Part shown: one piece after another, positions 1 to 11,900 of the stretch
Layout: each line of letters starts with the position of its first letter
How positions within the stretch are numbered: position 1 is the first letter of the stretch
NCBI GenBank assembly: GCA_963681505.1
Contig: OY811989.1
Span: 5,349,335 to 5,413,334 of the forward strand
From: Eunapius fragilis
Taxonomy: Eukaryota > Porifera > Demospongiae > Spongillida > Spongillidae
Direction of reading: 5' to 3'
DNA: 64,000 nt
Notes under the pieces: model-generated
The model's database searches: none
What the model was told of the DNA's origin: nothing
The model's input: the letters and a program-made list of their open reading frames with translations, nothing else
Translations under genes and position numbers: made by a program

Positions 1-3000
1 GTTTGGAGCAATTCCTTCCAATTGCTCCGGCGGGAGCAATTCGGAGCAATTCGTTTGGACAAATTCCTACCAATTGCTCCCGCGGGAGGAATCGGGAGCA
101 ATTCATTTGGACCAATTCTACCCAATTTCTCCCGCGATGCAATTCGAAGCAATTCGTTTGGACCAATTCCTACCAATTGCTCCCGCGGGAGGAATCGGGA
201 GCAATTCATTAGGACCAATTCTACCCAATTTCTCCCGCGATGCAATTCGAAGCAATTCGTTTGGACCAATTCCTACCAATTGCTACCGCGGGAGCAAATC
301 GGAGCAATTCGTTAATACCAATTCCTACCAATTGCTCCAGCGGGAGCAATTCGGAGGAACTCGTTTGGACCAATTGCTCCCAATTGCTCCCACTGGAGCA
401 TTTCGGAGGAATTCATTTGGACCAATTCCTCCCAATTGCCCCCGCGGGAGCAATTCGGAGGAATTCGTATGGACCAATTCCTCCCAATTGCTCCCGCGGG
501 AGCAATTCGGAGGAATTCGTTTGGACCAATTCCTCCCAATTGCTCCCGCGGGAGCAATTGGGAGCAATTCGTTTGGACCAATTCCTACCCATTTCACCCA
601 CGGGAGCAATTGGGAGCAATTCGTTTGGACCAATTCATCCCAATTGCTCCCACGGGAGCAATTGGGAGCAATTCGTTTGGAGCAATTCCTTCCAATTGCT
701 CCGGCGGGAGCAATTCGGAGCAATTCGTTTGGACCAATTCCTACCAATTGCTCCCGCGGGAGGATTAGGGAGCAATTCATTTGGACCAATTCTACCCAAT
801 TTCTCCCGCGATGCAATTCGAAGCAATTTGTTTGGACCAAATTCTACCAATTGCATCCGCGGGAGCAATTCGGAGCAATTCGTTTATACCAATTCCTACC
901 AATTGCTCCTGCGGGAGCAATTCGGAGCAATTCGTTTGGACCAATTCCTACCAATTGTACCGGCGGGAGCAATTCGGAACAATTCGTTTGGACCAATTCC
1001 TCCCAATTGCTCCCGCTGGAGCAATTCGGAGGAATTCGTTTGGACCAATTCTTCCCAATTGCTCCCGCGGGAGCAATTTTGAGCAATTCGTTTCGACCAA
1101 TTCCTCCCAATTTCTACCGCGGGAGCAATTCGGAGCAGTTCGTTTGGACCAATTCCTACCAATTGCTCCCGCGGGAGCAATTCGGAGCAATTCGTTTGGA
1201 CCAATTCCTCCCAATTGTCCCCGCGGGAGCAATTCGGAGGAATTCGTTTGGACCAATTCCTCCCAATTGCTCCTGCTGGAGCAATTCGGAGGAATTCATT
1301 TGGACCAATTCCTCACAATTGCTCCCGCGAGAGCAATTCGGAGGAATTCGTTTGGACCAATTCCTCCCAATTCCTCCCGCGGAAGCAATTGGGAGCAGTT
1401 CGCTTGGACCAATTCCTACCCATTTCACCCACGGGAGCAATTGGGAGCAATTCTTTTGGACCATTTCCTCCCAAATGCTCCCACGGGAACAATTCGAAGC
1501 AATTCGGTTGGACCAATTCCTCCCAATTGCTCCCGTTGGAGCAATTCGGAGGATTTCGATTGGACCAATTCTTCCCAATTGCTCCCGCGGGAGCAAATGG
1601 GAGCAATTCGTTTGAACCAATTCCTACCAATTGCTCCGGCGGGAGCAATTCGGAGCAATTCGTTTGGACCAATTCCTCCCAATTGCTCCCGCTAGAGCAA
1701 TTCGGACGAATTCGTTTGGACCAATTCATCCCAATTGCTCCCGCTGGAGCAATTCGGAGGAATTCGTTTGGACCAATTCTTCCTAATTGCTCCCGCGGGA
1801 GCAATTGGGAGTAATTCGTTAGGACCAATTCCTCCCAATTGCTCCCACGGGAGCAATTCGGAGCAATTCGTTTGGACCAATTCCTACCAATTGCTCCCGC
1901 GGGAGCAATTCGGAGGAATTCGTTTGGACCAATTCCTCCCAATTGCTCCCACGGGAGCAATTCGGAGCAATTCGTTTGGACCAATTCCTACCAATTGCTC
2001 CCGCGGGAGCAATTCGGACGAATTCGTTTGGACCAATTCCTACCCATTTCACCCACGGGAGCAAATGGGAGCAATTCGTTTGGACCAATTCCTACCCATT
2101 TCACCCACGGGAGCAATTGGGAGCAATTCGTTTGGACCAATTCCTCCCAATTGCTCCCACGGGAGCAATTGGGAGCAATTCGTTTGGAGCAATTCCTTCC
2201 AATTGCTCCGGCGGGAGCAATTCGGAGCAATTCGCTTGGAACAATTCCTACCAATTGCTCCCGCGGAAGGAATTGGGAGCAATTCATTTGGACCAACTCC
2301 TCCCAATTTCTCCTGCTGGAGCAATTCAGAGCAATTCGTTTGGACCAATTCCTACCAATTGGTCCGGCGGGAGCAATTCGGAGCAATTCGTTTGGACCAA
2401 TTCCTCCCAAATGCTCCCGCGATGCAATTCGAAGCAAATCGTTTGGACCAATTCCTACCAATTGCTTCCGCGGGTGCAATTCGGAGCAATTCATTTATAC
2501 CATTTCCTACCAAATGCTCACGCGGGAGCAATTCGGAGCAATTCGTTTGGACCAATTCCTCCCAATTGCTCCCGCTGGAGCAATTCGGAGGAATTCATTT
2601 GGACCAATTCCTCCCAATTGCTCCCGCGGGAGCAATTCGGAGGAATTCGTTTGGACTAATTCCTCCCAATTGCTCCCTCGGGAGCAATTCGGAGGAATTC
2701 GTTTGGACCAATTCCTACCAATTGCTTTCGCTGGAGGAATTGGGAGTAATTCATTTGGACCAATTCTACCCAATTTCTCCCGCGATGCAATTAAAAGCAA
2801 TTCGTTTGGACCAATTCCTACCAGTTGCTTCTGGGGGAGCAATTCGGAGCAATTCGTTTGAACCAATTCCTACCAATTGCTCCCGCGGGAGCAATTCGGA
2901 GCAATTCGTTTGGACCAATTCCTACCAATTGCTCCGGCGGGAGCAATTCGGAGCAATTCATTTGGACCAATTCATCCCAAATGCTCCCGCGGGAGAAATT

Positions 3001-4600
3001 CGGAGGAATTCGTTTGGACCAATTCCTTCCAATTGCTCCGGCGGGAGCAATTCGTTTGGACCAATTCCTACCAATTGCTCCCGCGGGAGCAATTCGGAGC
3101 AATTCGTTTGGACCAATTCCTACCCATTTTACCCACGGGAGCAATTGGGAGCAATTCGTTTGGACCAATTCCTCCCAATTGCTCCCACGGGAGCAATTGG
3201 GAGCAATTCGTTTGGAGCAATTCCCTCCAATTGATCCGGCGGGAGCAATTCGGAGCAATTCGCTGGAATTCGTTTTGACCAATTCCTCTCAATTGCTCCC
3301 GTGGGAGCAATTCGGAGGAATTCGTTTGGACCAATTCCTCCCAATTGCTCCCGCGGGAGCAATTGGGAGCAATTGGTTTGGACAAATTCCCACCCATTTC
3401 ACCCACGGGAGCAAATCGGAGCAATTCGTTTGGACCAATTCCTACCAATTGCTCCCGCGGGAGCAATTCGGAGCAATTCGGTTGGACCAATTCCTCCCAA
3501 TTGTTCCCGCTGGAGCAATTTGGAGGAATTCGTTTGGACCAATTCTTCCCAATTGCTCCCGCGCTCCCGCGGGAGCAATTGGGAGCAATTCGTTTGGACC
3601 AATTCCTCCCAATTGCTCCCGCGGGAGCAATTCGGAGCAATTCGTTTGGACCAATTCCAAGCAATTGCTCCCGCGGGAGCAATTCGGAGCAAATCGTTTG
3701 GACCAATTCCTCCCAAATGCCCCCGCGGAAGCAATTCGGAGGAATTCGTTTGGACCAATTCCTCCCAATTGCTCCCGCTGGAGCAATTCTGAGGAATTCA
3801 TTAGGACCAATTCCTCCCAATTGCTCCCGCGGGAGCAATTAGGAGCAATTCTGTTGGACCAATTCGTCCCAATTGCTCCCGCTGGAGCAATTCGGAGGAA
3901 TTCGTTTGGACCAATTCTTCCCAATTGCTCCCGCGGGAGCATTTGGGAGCAATTCGGTTGGACCAATTCCTCCCTATTGCTCCCGCGGGAGCAATTCGGA
4001 GCAATTCGTTTGGACCAATTCCTACCAATTGCTCCCGCGGGAGCAATTCGGAGCAATTCGTTTGGACCAATTCCTCCCAATTGCCCCCGCGGGAGCAATT
4101 CGGAGGAATTCGTTTGGACCAATTCCTCCCAATTGCTCCCGCTGGAGCAATTCGGAGGAATTCATTTGGACCAATTCCTCCTATTTGCTCCCGCGGGAGC
4201 AATTCGGAGGAAATCGTTTGGACCCATTCCTCCCAATTGCTCCCGCGGGAGCAATTGGGAGCAATTCGTTTGGACCAATTCCTACCCATTTCACCCACGG
4301 GAGCAATTGGGAGCAATTCGTTTGGACCAATTCCTCCAATTACTCCCACGGGAGCAATTGGGAGCAATTCGTTTGGAGCAATTCCTTCCAATTGCTCCGG
4401 CGGGAGCAATTCGGAGAAACTCGTTTGGACCAATTCCTACCAATTGCTCCCGCGGGAGGAATTGGGAGCAATTCCTCCCGACCAACTCTACCCAATTGCA
4501 ATTCGGAGCAATTCGTTTAAACCAATTCCTCCCAATTGCTCCTGCGGGAGAAATTCGGAGGAATTCGTTTAGACCAATTCCTACCAATTGCTCCGGCGGG
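1..4600. repeat. 52-bp satellite array (array 1)
   Basis: About 88 tandem copies of a 52-bp unit fill this stretch and run off the left edge. A typical unit has AATT at unit positions 2, 16, 26 and 44 and a GC-rich centre, GCTCCCGCGGGAGC. When the unit is unmutated this centre lies in a 22-bp perfect palindrome, for example at 486-507. Variants include centres with CCACGGGAG, CCGGCGGGAG, CCGCTGGAG and CCGCGATGC; a block carrying the variant centre ACCCACGGGAG recurs near 590, 2090, 3120 and 4280. Because 52 is not a multiple of 3 and the unit has few stops, long open frames with a 52-residue period appear on both strands; these are not genes. The array ends abruptly at 4600, where array 2 begins mid-monomer. 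Confidence 0.95.
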
Positions 4601-4889
4601 CTAAGATAGTCAATATTTCCCATAGAGATGTATGGGTGGATTCCCATAGGAATGTATGGGTGGGAACCTACTTTTGAATCGCTTGGTTAACCCAAACCGA
4701 AACAGGTATGCTCGGGGTGGCATTTAAAACAAATAGAGGAGTGGTTACTGCTATCTTCCATGTGTACAGTGGTTTGCTCATATTGCATGCCTCATCAACA
4801 CCTCGATGCTAAGATAGTCAAAAATTTCCCCTAGAAATGTATGGGTGGGAACCTACTTATGAATCGCTTGGTAAACCCATACCAAAGCA

Positions 4890-7800
4890 GGTATGCTCGG
4901 GGTGGCATTAAAAAGAGACAGAGGAGTGGTTACTGCTATCTTCCATGTGTGCAGTGGTTTGCTCATTTTGCATGTCTCATCAACACCTCGATGCTAAGAT
5001 AGTCAGTATTTACCATAGAGATGTATGGGTAGTTTCCCATAGGAATGTATGGGTGGGAACCTACTTTTGAATCGCTTGGTTTTCCCAAACCGAAGCAGGT
5101 ATGCTCGGGGTGGCATTTAAAACAGATAGAGGAGTTGATACTGCTATCTTCAATGTGTGCAGTGGTTTGCTCATATTGCATGTCTCATCAACACCTCGAT
5201 GCTAAGATAGTCAAAAATTTCCGATTGAAATGTATGGGTGGGAACCTACTTTTGAATCGCTTGGTTAACCCATACTGAAGCAGCTATGCTCGGGGTGGCA
5301 TTTAAAACAGATAGAGGTGTGGTTACTGCTATCTTCCATGTGTGCAGTGGTTTGCTCATATTGCATGTTTCATCAACACCTCGATGCTAACATAGTCAAT
5401 ATTTCCCATAGAGATGTAAGGGTGGCTTCCCATAGGAATGATTGGGTGGGAACCGACTTTTGAATCGCTTGGTTAACCCATACCTAAGCAGGTATGCTCG
5501 GGGTGGCATTAAAAACAGATAGAGGAGTGGTAACTGCTATCCTCCATATGTGCAGTGGTTTGCTCATATTGCATGTCTCATCAACACCTCGATGCTACGA
5601 CAGTCAAAAAATTCCCATAGAAATGTATGGGTGAGAACCTACTTTTGAATCGCTTGGTAAACCCATACCAAAGCAGGTATGCTCGGGGTGGCTTTAAAAA
5701 GAGATAGAGGTGTGGTTACTGCTATCTTCCATGTGTGCAGTGGTTTGCTCATATTGCATGTCTCATCAACACCTCGATGCTAAGAAAGTCAAAAATTTCC
5801 CATAGAAATGTATGGGTGATAACCTACTTTTGAATCGCTTGGTAAACCCATACCAAAGCAGGTATGCTCGGGGTGGCATTAAAAAGAGATAGAGAAGTGG
5901 TTATTGCTATCTTCCATGTGTGCAGTGGTTTGCTCATATTGCATGTCTCATCAACACCTCGATGCTATGATAGTCAATATTTCGCATATAGATGTATGGA
6001 TGGTTTCCCATAGGAATGTATGGGTGGGAACCTACTTTTGAATCGCTTGGTTATCCCATACCGAAGCAGGTATGCTCGGGGTGGCATTTAAAACAGATAG
6101 AGGAGTGGTTACTGCTATCTTCCATGTGTGCAGTGGTTTGCTCATATTGCATGTCTCATCAACACCTCGATGCTAATATAGTCAAAAATTTCCCACAGAA
6201 ATGTATCGGTGGGAACCTACTTTTGAATCGCTTGGTTAACCTATACCAAAGCAGCTATGCTCGGGGTGGCATTTAAAACAGATAGAGGTGTGTTTACTGC
6301 TATCTTCCATGTGAGCAGAGGTTTGCTGATATTGCATGTCTCATCAACACCTCGATGCTAAGATAGTCAAAAATTTCCGATAGAAATGTATGGGTGGGAA
6401 CCTACTTTTGAATCGCTTGGTAAACCCATACCAAAGCAGGTATGCTCGGGGTGGCATTAAAAAGAGATAGAGAAGTGGTTACTGCTATCTTCCATGTGTG
6501 CAGTGGTTTGCTCATATTGCATGTCTCATCAACACCTCGATGCTAAGATAGTCAATATTTCCCACAGAGATGTATGGGTGGTTTCCCATAGGAATGTATG
6601 GGTGGGAACCTACTTTTGAATCGCTTGGTTTTCCCAAACCGAAGCAGGTATGCTCGGGGTGGCATTTAAAACAGATAGAGGAGTTGATACTGCTATCTTC
6701 AATGTGTGCAGTGGTTTGCTCATATTGCATGTCTCATCAACACCTCGATGCTAAGATAGTCAAAAATTTCCGATAGAAATGTATGGGTGGGAACCTACTT
6801 TTGAATCGCTTGGTTAACCCATACCAAAGCAGGTATGCTCGGGGTGGCATTAAAAAGAGATAGAGAAGTGGTTACTGCTATCTTCCATGTGTGCAGTGGT
6901 TTGCTCATATTGCATGTCTCATCAACACCTCGATGCTAACATAGTCAATATTTCCCACAGAGATGTATGGGTGGTTTCCCATAGGAATGTATGGGTGGGA
7001 ACCTACTTTTGAATCGCTTGGTTATCCCAAACCGAAGCAGGTATGCTCGGGGTGGCATTAAAAAGAGACAGAGGAGTGGTTACTGCTATCTTCCATGTGT
7101 GCAGTGGTTTGCTCATATTGCATGTCTCATCAACACCTCGATACTAAGATAGTCAGTATTTCCCATAGAGATGTATGGGTAGTTTCCCATAGGAATGTAT
7201 GGGTGGGAACCTACTTTTGAATCGCTTGGTTTTCCCAAACCGAAGCAGGTATGCTCGGGGTGGCATTTAAAACAGATAGAGGAGTTGATACTGCTATCTT
7301 CAATGTGTGCAGTGGTTTGCTCATATTGCATGTCTCATCAACACCTCGATGCTAAGATAGTCAAAAATTTCCGATAGAAATGTATGAGTGGGAACCTACT
7401 TTTGAATCGCTTGGTAAACCCATACTGAAGCAGCTATGCTCGGGGTGGCATTTAAAACAGATAGAGGTGTGGTTACTGCTATCTTCCATGTGTGCAGTGG
7501 TTTGCTCATATTGCATGTTTCATCAACACCTCGATGCTAACATAGGCAATATTTCCCATAGAGATGTAAGGGTGGCTTCCCATTGGAATGATTGGGTGGG
7601 AACCGACTTTTGAATCGCTTGGTTAACCCATACCTAAGCAGGTATGCTCGGGGTGGCATTAAAAACAGATAGAGGAGTGGTAACTGCTATCCTCCATATG
7701 TGCAGTGGTTTGCTCATATTGCATGTCTCATCAACACCTCGATGCTAAGACAGTCAAAAAATTCCCATAGAAAAGTATGGGTGAGAACCTACTTTTGAAT

Positions 7801-8960
7801 CGCTTGGTAAACCCATACCAAAGCAGGTATGCTCGGGGTGGCATTAAAAAGAGATAGAGGTGTGGTTACTGCTATCTTCCATGTGTGCAGTGGTTTGCTC
7901 ATATTGCATGTCTCATCAACACCTCGATGCTTAGAAAGTCAAAAATTTCCCATAGAAATGTATGGGTGGGAACCTACTTTTGAATCGCTTGGTAAACCCA
8001 TACCAAAGCAGGTATGCTCGGGGTGGCATTAAAAAGAGATAGAGAAGTGGTTATTGCTATCTTCCATGTGTGCAGTGGTTTGCTCATATTGCATGTCTCA
8101 TCAACACCTCGATGCTAAGATAGTCAATATTTCGCATATAGATGTATGGATGGTTTCCCATAGGAATGTATGGGTGGGAACCTACTTTTGAATCGCTTGG
8201 TAATCCCATACCGAAGCAGGTATGCTCGGGGTGGCATTTAAAACAGATAGAGGAGTGGTTACTGCTATCTTCCATGTGTGCAGTGGTTTGCTCATATTGC
8301 ATGTCTCATCAACACCTCGATGCTAAGATAGTCAAAAATTTCCCATAGAAATGTATCGGTGGGAACCTACTTTTGAATCGCTTGGTTAACCTATACCGAA
8401 GCAGCTATGCTCGGGGTGGCATTTAAAACAGATAGAGGTGTGGTTACTGCTATCTTCCATGTGAGCAGAGGGTTGCTGATATTGCATGTCTCATCAACAC
8501 CTCGATGCTAAGATAGTCAAAAATTTCCCATAGAAATGTATGGGTGGGAACCTACTTTTGAATCGCTTGGTAAACCCATACCAAAGCAGGTATGCTCGGG
8601 GTGGCATTAAAAAGAGATAGAGAAGTGGTTACTGCTATCTTCCATGTGTGCAGTGGTTTGCTCATATTGCATGTCTCATCAACACCTCGATGCTAAGATA
8701 GTCAATATTTCCCACAGAGATGTATGGGTGGTTTCCCATAGGAATGTATGGGTGGGAACCTACTTTTGAATCGCTTGGTTATCCCAAACCGAAGCAGGTA
8801 TGCTCGGGGTGGCATTTAAAACAGATAGAGGAGTTGTTACTGCTATCTTCAATGTGTGCAGTGGTTTGCTCATATTGCATGTCTCATCAACACCTCGATG
8901 CTAAGATAGTCAAAAATTTCCGATAGAAATGTATGGGTGGGAACCTACTTTTGAATCGCT
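4890..8960 (+). repeat. 2150-bp higher-order repeat in array 2
   Basis: Two blocks match at a constant offset of 2150 bp, which equals 6 x 185 + 5 x 208. Diagnostic variants occur in both: the AAAAAGAGACAGAGGAG monomer (about 4910 and 7060), TTTCCCAAAC (5081 and 7231), the GATGTAAGGGTGG monomer (5413 and 7563) and GTGAGCAGAGG (6312 and 8461). The match fades near 6810 and 8960. Bounds are approximate because they were found by eye. Confidence 0.75.
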
Positions 8961-11900
8961 TGTTTAACCCATACTGAAGCAGCTATGCTCGGGGTGGCAT
9001 TTAAAACAGATAGAGATGTGGTTACTGCTATCTTCCATGTGTGCAGTGGTTTGCTCATATTGCATGTTTAATCAACACCTCGATGCTAAGATAGTCAATA
9101 TTTCCCATAGAGATGTAAGGGTGGTTTCCCATAGGAATGATTGGGTGGGAACCTACTTTTGAATCGCTTGGTTAACCCATACCTAAGCAGGTATGCTCGG
9201 GGTGGCATAAAAAAAGGAAGAGGAGTGGTAACTGCTATCTTCCATATGTGCAGTGGTTTGCTCATATTGCATGTCTCATCAACACCTCGATGCTAAGATA
9301 GTCAAAAATTTCCCATAGAAATGTATGGGTGGGAACCTACTTTTGATTCGCTTGGTAAACCCATACCAAAGCAGGTATGCTCGGGGTGGCATTAAAAAGA
9401 GACAGAGGAGTGGTTACTGCTATCTTCCATGTGTGCAGTGGTTTGCTCATATTGCATGTCTCATCAACACCTCGATGCTAAGATAGTCAGTATTTCCCTT
9501 AGAGATGTATGGGTAGTTTCCCATAGGAATGTATGGGTGGGAACCTACTTTTGAATCGCTTGGTTTTCCCAAACCGAAGCAGGTATGCTCGGGGTGGCAT
9601 TTAAAACAGATAGAGGAGTTGATACTGCCATCTTCAATGTGTGCAGTGGTTTGCTCATATTGCAAGTCTCATCAACACCTCGATGCTAAGATAGTCAAAA
9701 ATTTCCGATAGAAATGTATGGGTGGGAACCTACTTTTGAATCGCTTGGTAAACCCATACTGAAGCAGCTATGCTCGGGGTGGCATTTAAAACAGATAGAG
9801 GTGTGGTTACTGCTATCTTCCATGTGTGCAGTGGTTTGCTCATATTGCATGTTTCATCAACACCTCGATGCTAACATAGTCAATATTTCCCATAGAGATG
9901 TAAGGGTGGCTTCCCATAGGAATGATTGGGTGGGAACCGACTTTTGAATCGCTTGGTTAACCCATACCTAAGCAGGTATGCTCGGGGTGGCATTAAAAAC
10001 AGATAGAGGTGTGGTTACTGCGATCTTCAATGTGTGCAGTGGTTTGCTCATATTGCATGTCTCATCAACACCTCGATGCTAAGAAAGTCAAAAATTTCCC
10101 ATAGAAATGTATGGGTGGGAACATACTTTTGAATCGCTTGGTTAACCCATACTGAAGCAGCTATGCTCGGGGTGGCATTTAAAACAGATAGAGGAGTGGT
10201 TACTGCTATCTTCCATGTGCGCAGTGGTTTGCTCATATTGCATGTTTCATCAACACCTCGATGCTAAGATAGTCCATACTTCCCATAGAGATGTAAGGGT
10301 GGTTTCGCATAGGAATGATTGGGTGGGAACCTACTTTAGAATCGCTTGGTAAACCCATACCAAAGCAGGTATGCTCGGGGTGGCATTAAAAAGAGATACA
10401 GGAGTGGTTACTGCTATCTTCCATGTGTGCAGTGGTTTGCTCATATTGCATGTCTCATCAACACCTTGATGCTAAGATAGTCAAAAATTTCCCATAGAAA
10501 TGTATGGGTGGGAACCTACTTTTGAATCGCTTGGTAAACCCATACCGAAGCAGGTATGCTCGGGGTGGCATTAAAAAGAGATAGAGGAGTGGTTACTGCT
10601 ATCTTCTATGTGTGCACTGGTTTGCTCATATTGCATGTCTCATCAACACCTCGATGCTAAGATAGTCAATATTTCCCAAAGAGATGTATGGGTGGTTTCC
10701 AATAGGAATGTATGGGTGGGAACCTACTTTTGAATCGCTTGGTTAACCCATACCTAAGCAGGTATGCTCGGGGTGGCATTAAAAACAGATAGAGGAGTGG
10801 TAACTGCTATCTTCCATATGTGCAGTGGTTTGCTCATATTGCATGTCTCATCAACACCTCGATGCTAAGATAGTCAATATTTCCCACAGAGATGTATGGG
10901 TGGTTTCCCATAGGAATGTATGGGTGGGAACCTACTTTTGAATCGCTTGGTTATCCCAAACCGAAGCAGGTATGCTCGAGGTGGCATTTAAAACAGATAG
11001 AGGAGTTGTTACTGCTATCTTCAATGTGTGCAGTGGTTTGCTCATATTGCATGTCTCATCAGCACCTCGATGCTAAGATAGTCAAAAATTTCCCATAGAA
11101 ATGTATGGGTGGGAACCTACTTTTGAATCGCTTGTTTAACCCATACTGAAGCAGCTATGCTCGGGGTGGCATTTTAAACAGATAGAGATGTGGATACTGC
11201 TATCTTCCATGTGTGCAGTGGTTTGCTCATATTGCATGTTTCATCAACACCTCGATGCTAAGATAGTCAATATTTCCCATAGAGATGTAAGGGTGGTTTC
11301 CCATAGGAATGATTGGGTGGGAACCTACTTTTGAATCGCTTGGTTAACCCATACCTAAGCAGGTATGCTCGGGGTGGCATTAAAACAGATAGAGGAGTGG
11401 TAACTGCTATCTTCCATATGTGCAGTGGTTTGCTCATATTGCATGTCTCATCAACACCTCGATGCTAAGATAGTCAAAAATTTCCCATAGAAATGTATGG
11501 GTGGGAACCTACTTTTGAATCACTTGGTAAACCCATACCAAAGTAGGTATGCTCGGGGTGGCATTAAAAAGAGATAGAAAAGTGGTTATTGCTATCTTCC
11601 ATGTGTGCAGTGGTTTGCTCATATTGCATGTCTCATCAACACCTCGATGCTAAGATAGTCAATATTTCGCATATAGATGTATGGATGGTTTCCCATAGGA
11701 ATGTATGGGTGGGAACCTACTTTTGAATCGCTTGGTTATCCCATACCGAAGCAGGTATGCTCGGGGTGGCATTTAAAACAGATAGAGGAGTGGTTACTGC
11801 TATCTTCCATGTGTGCAGTGGTTTGCTCATATTGCATGTCTCATCAACACCTCGATGCTAAGATAGTCAAAAATTTCCCATAGAAATGTATCGGTGGGAA

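Noticed and set aside
1-4600. CENP-B-box-like string TTCGTTTGGACC in array 1
   Set aside because: It starts like the box but has an extra T and lacks the CGGG part at the required spacing, so the essential positions do not match.
74-4609. Long open frames (up to 594 codons) in array 1 on both strands
   Set aside because: All frames are open at once, the proteins are 52-residue cycles of one 52-bp unit, and there is no start context or codon bias. They are by-products of a stop-poor repeat.
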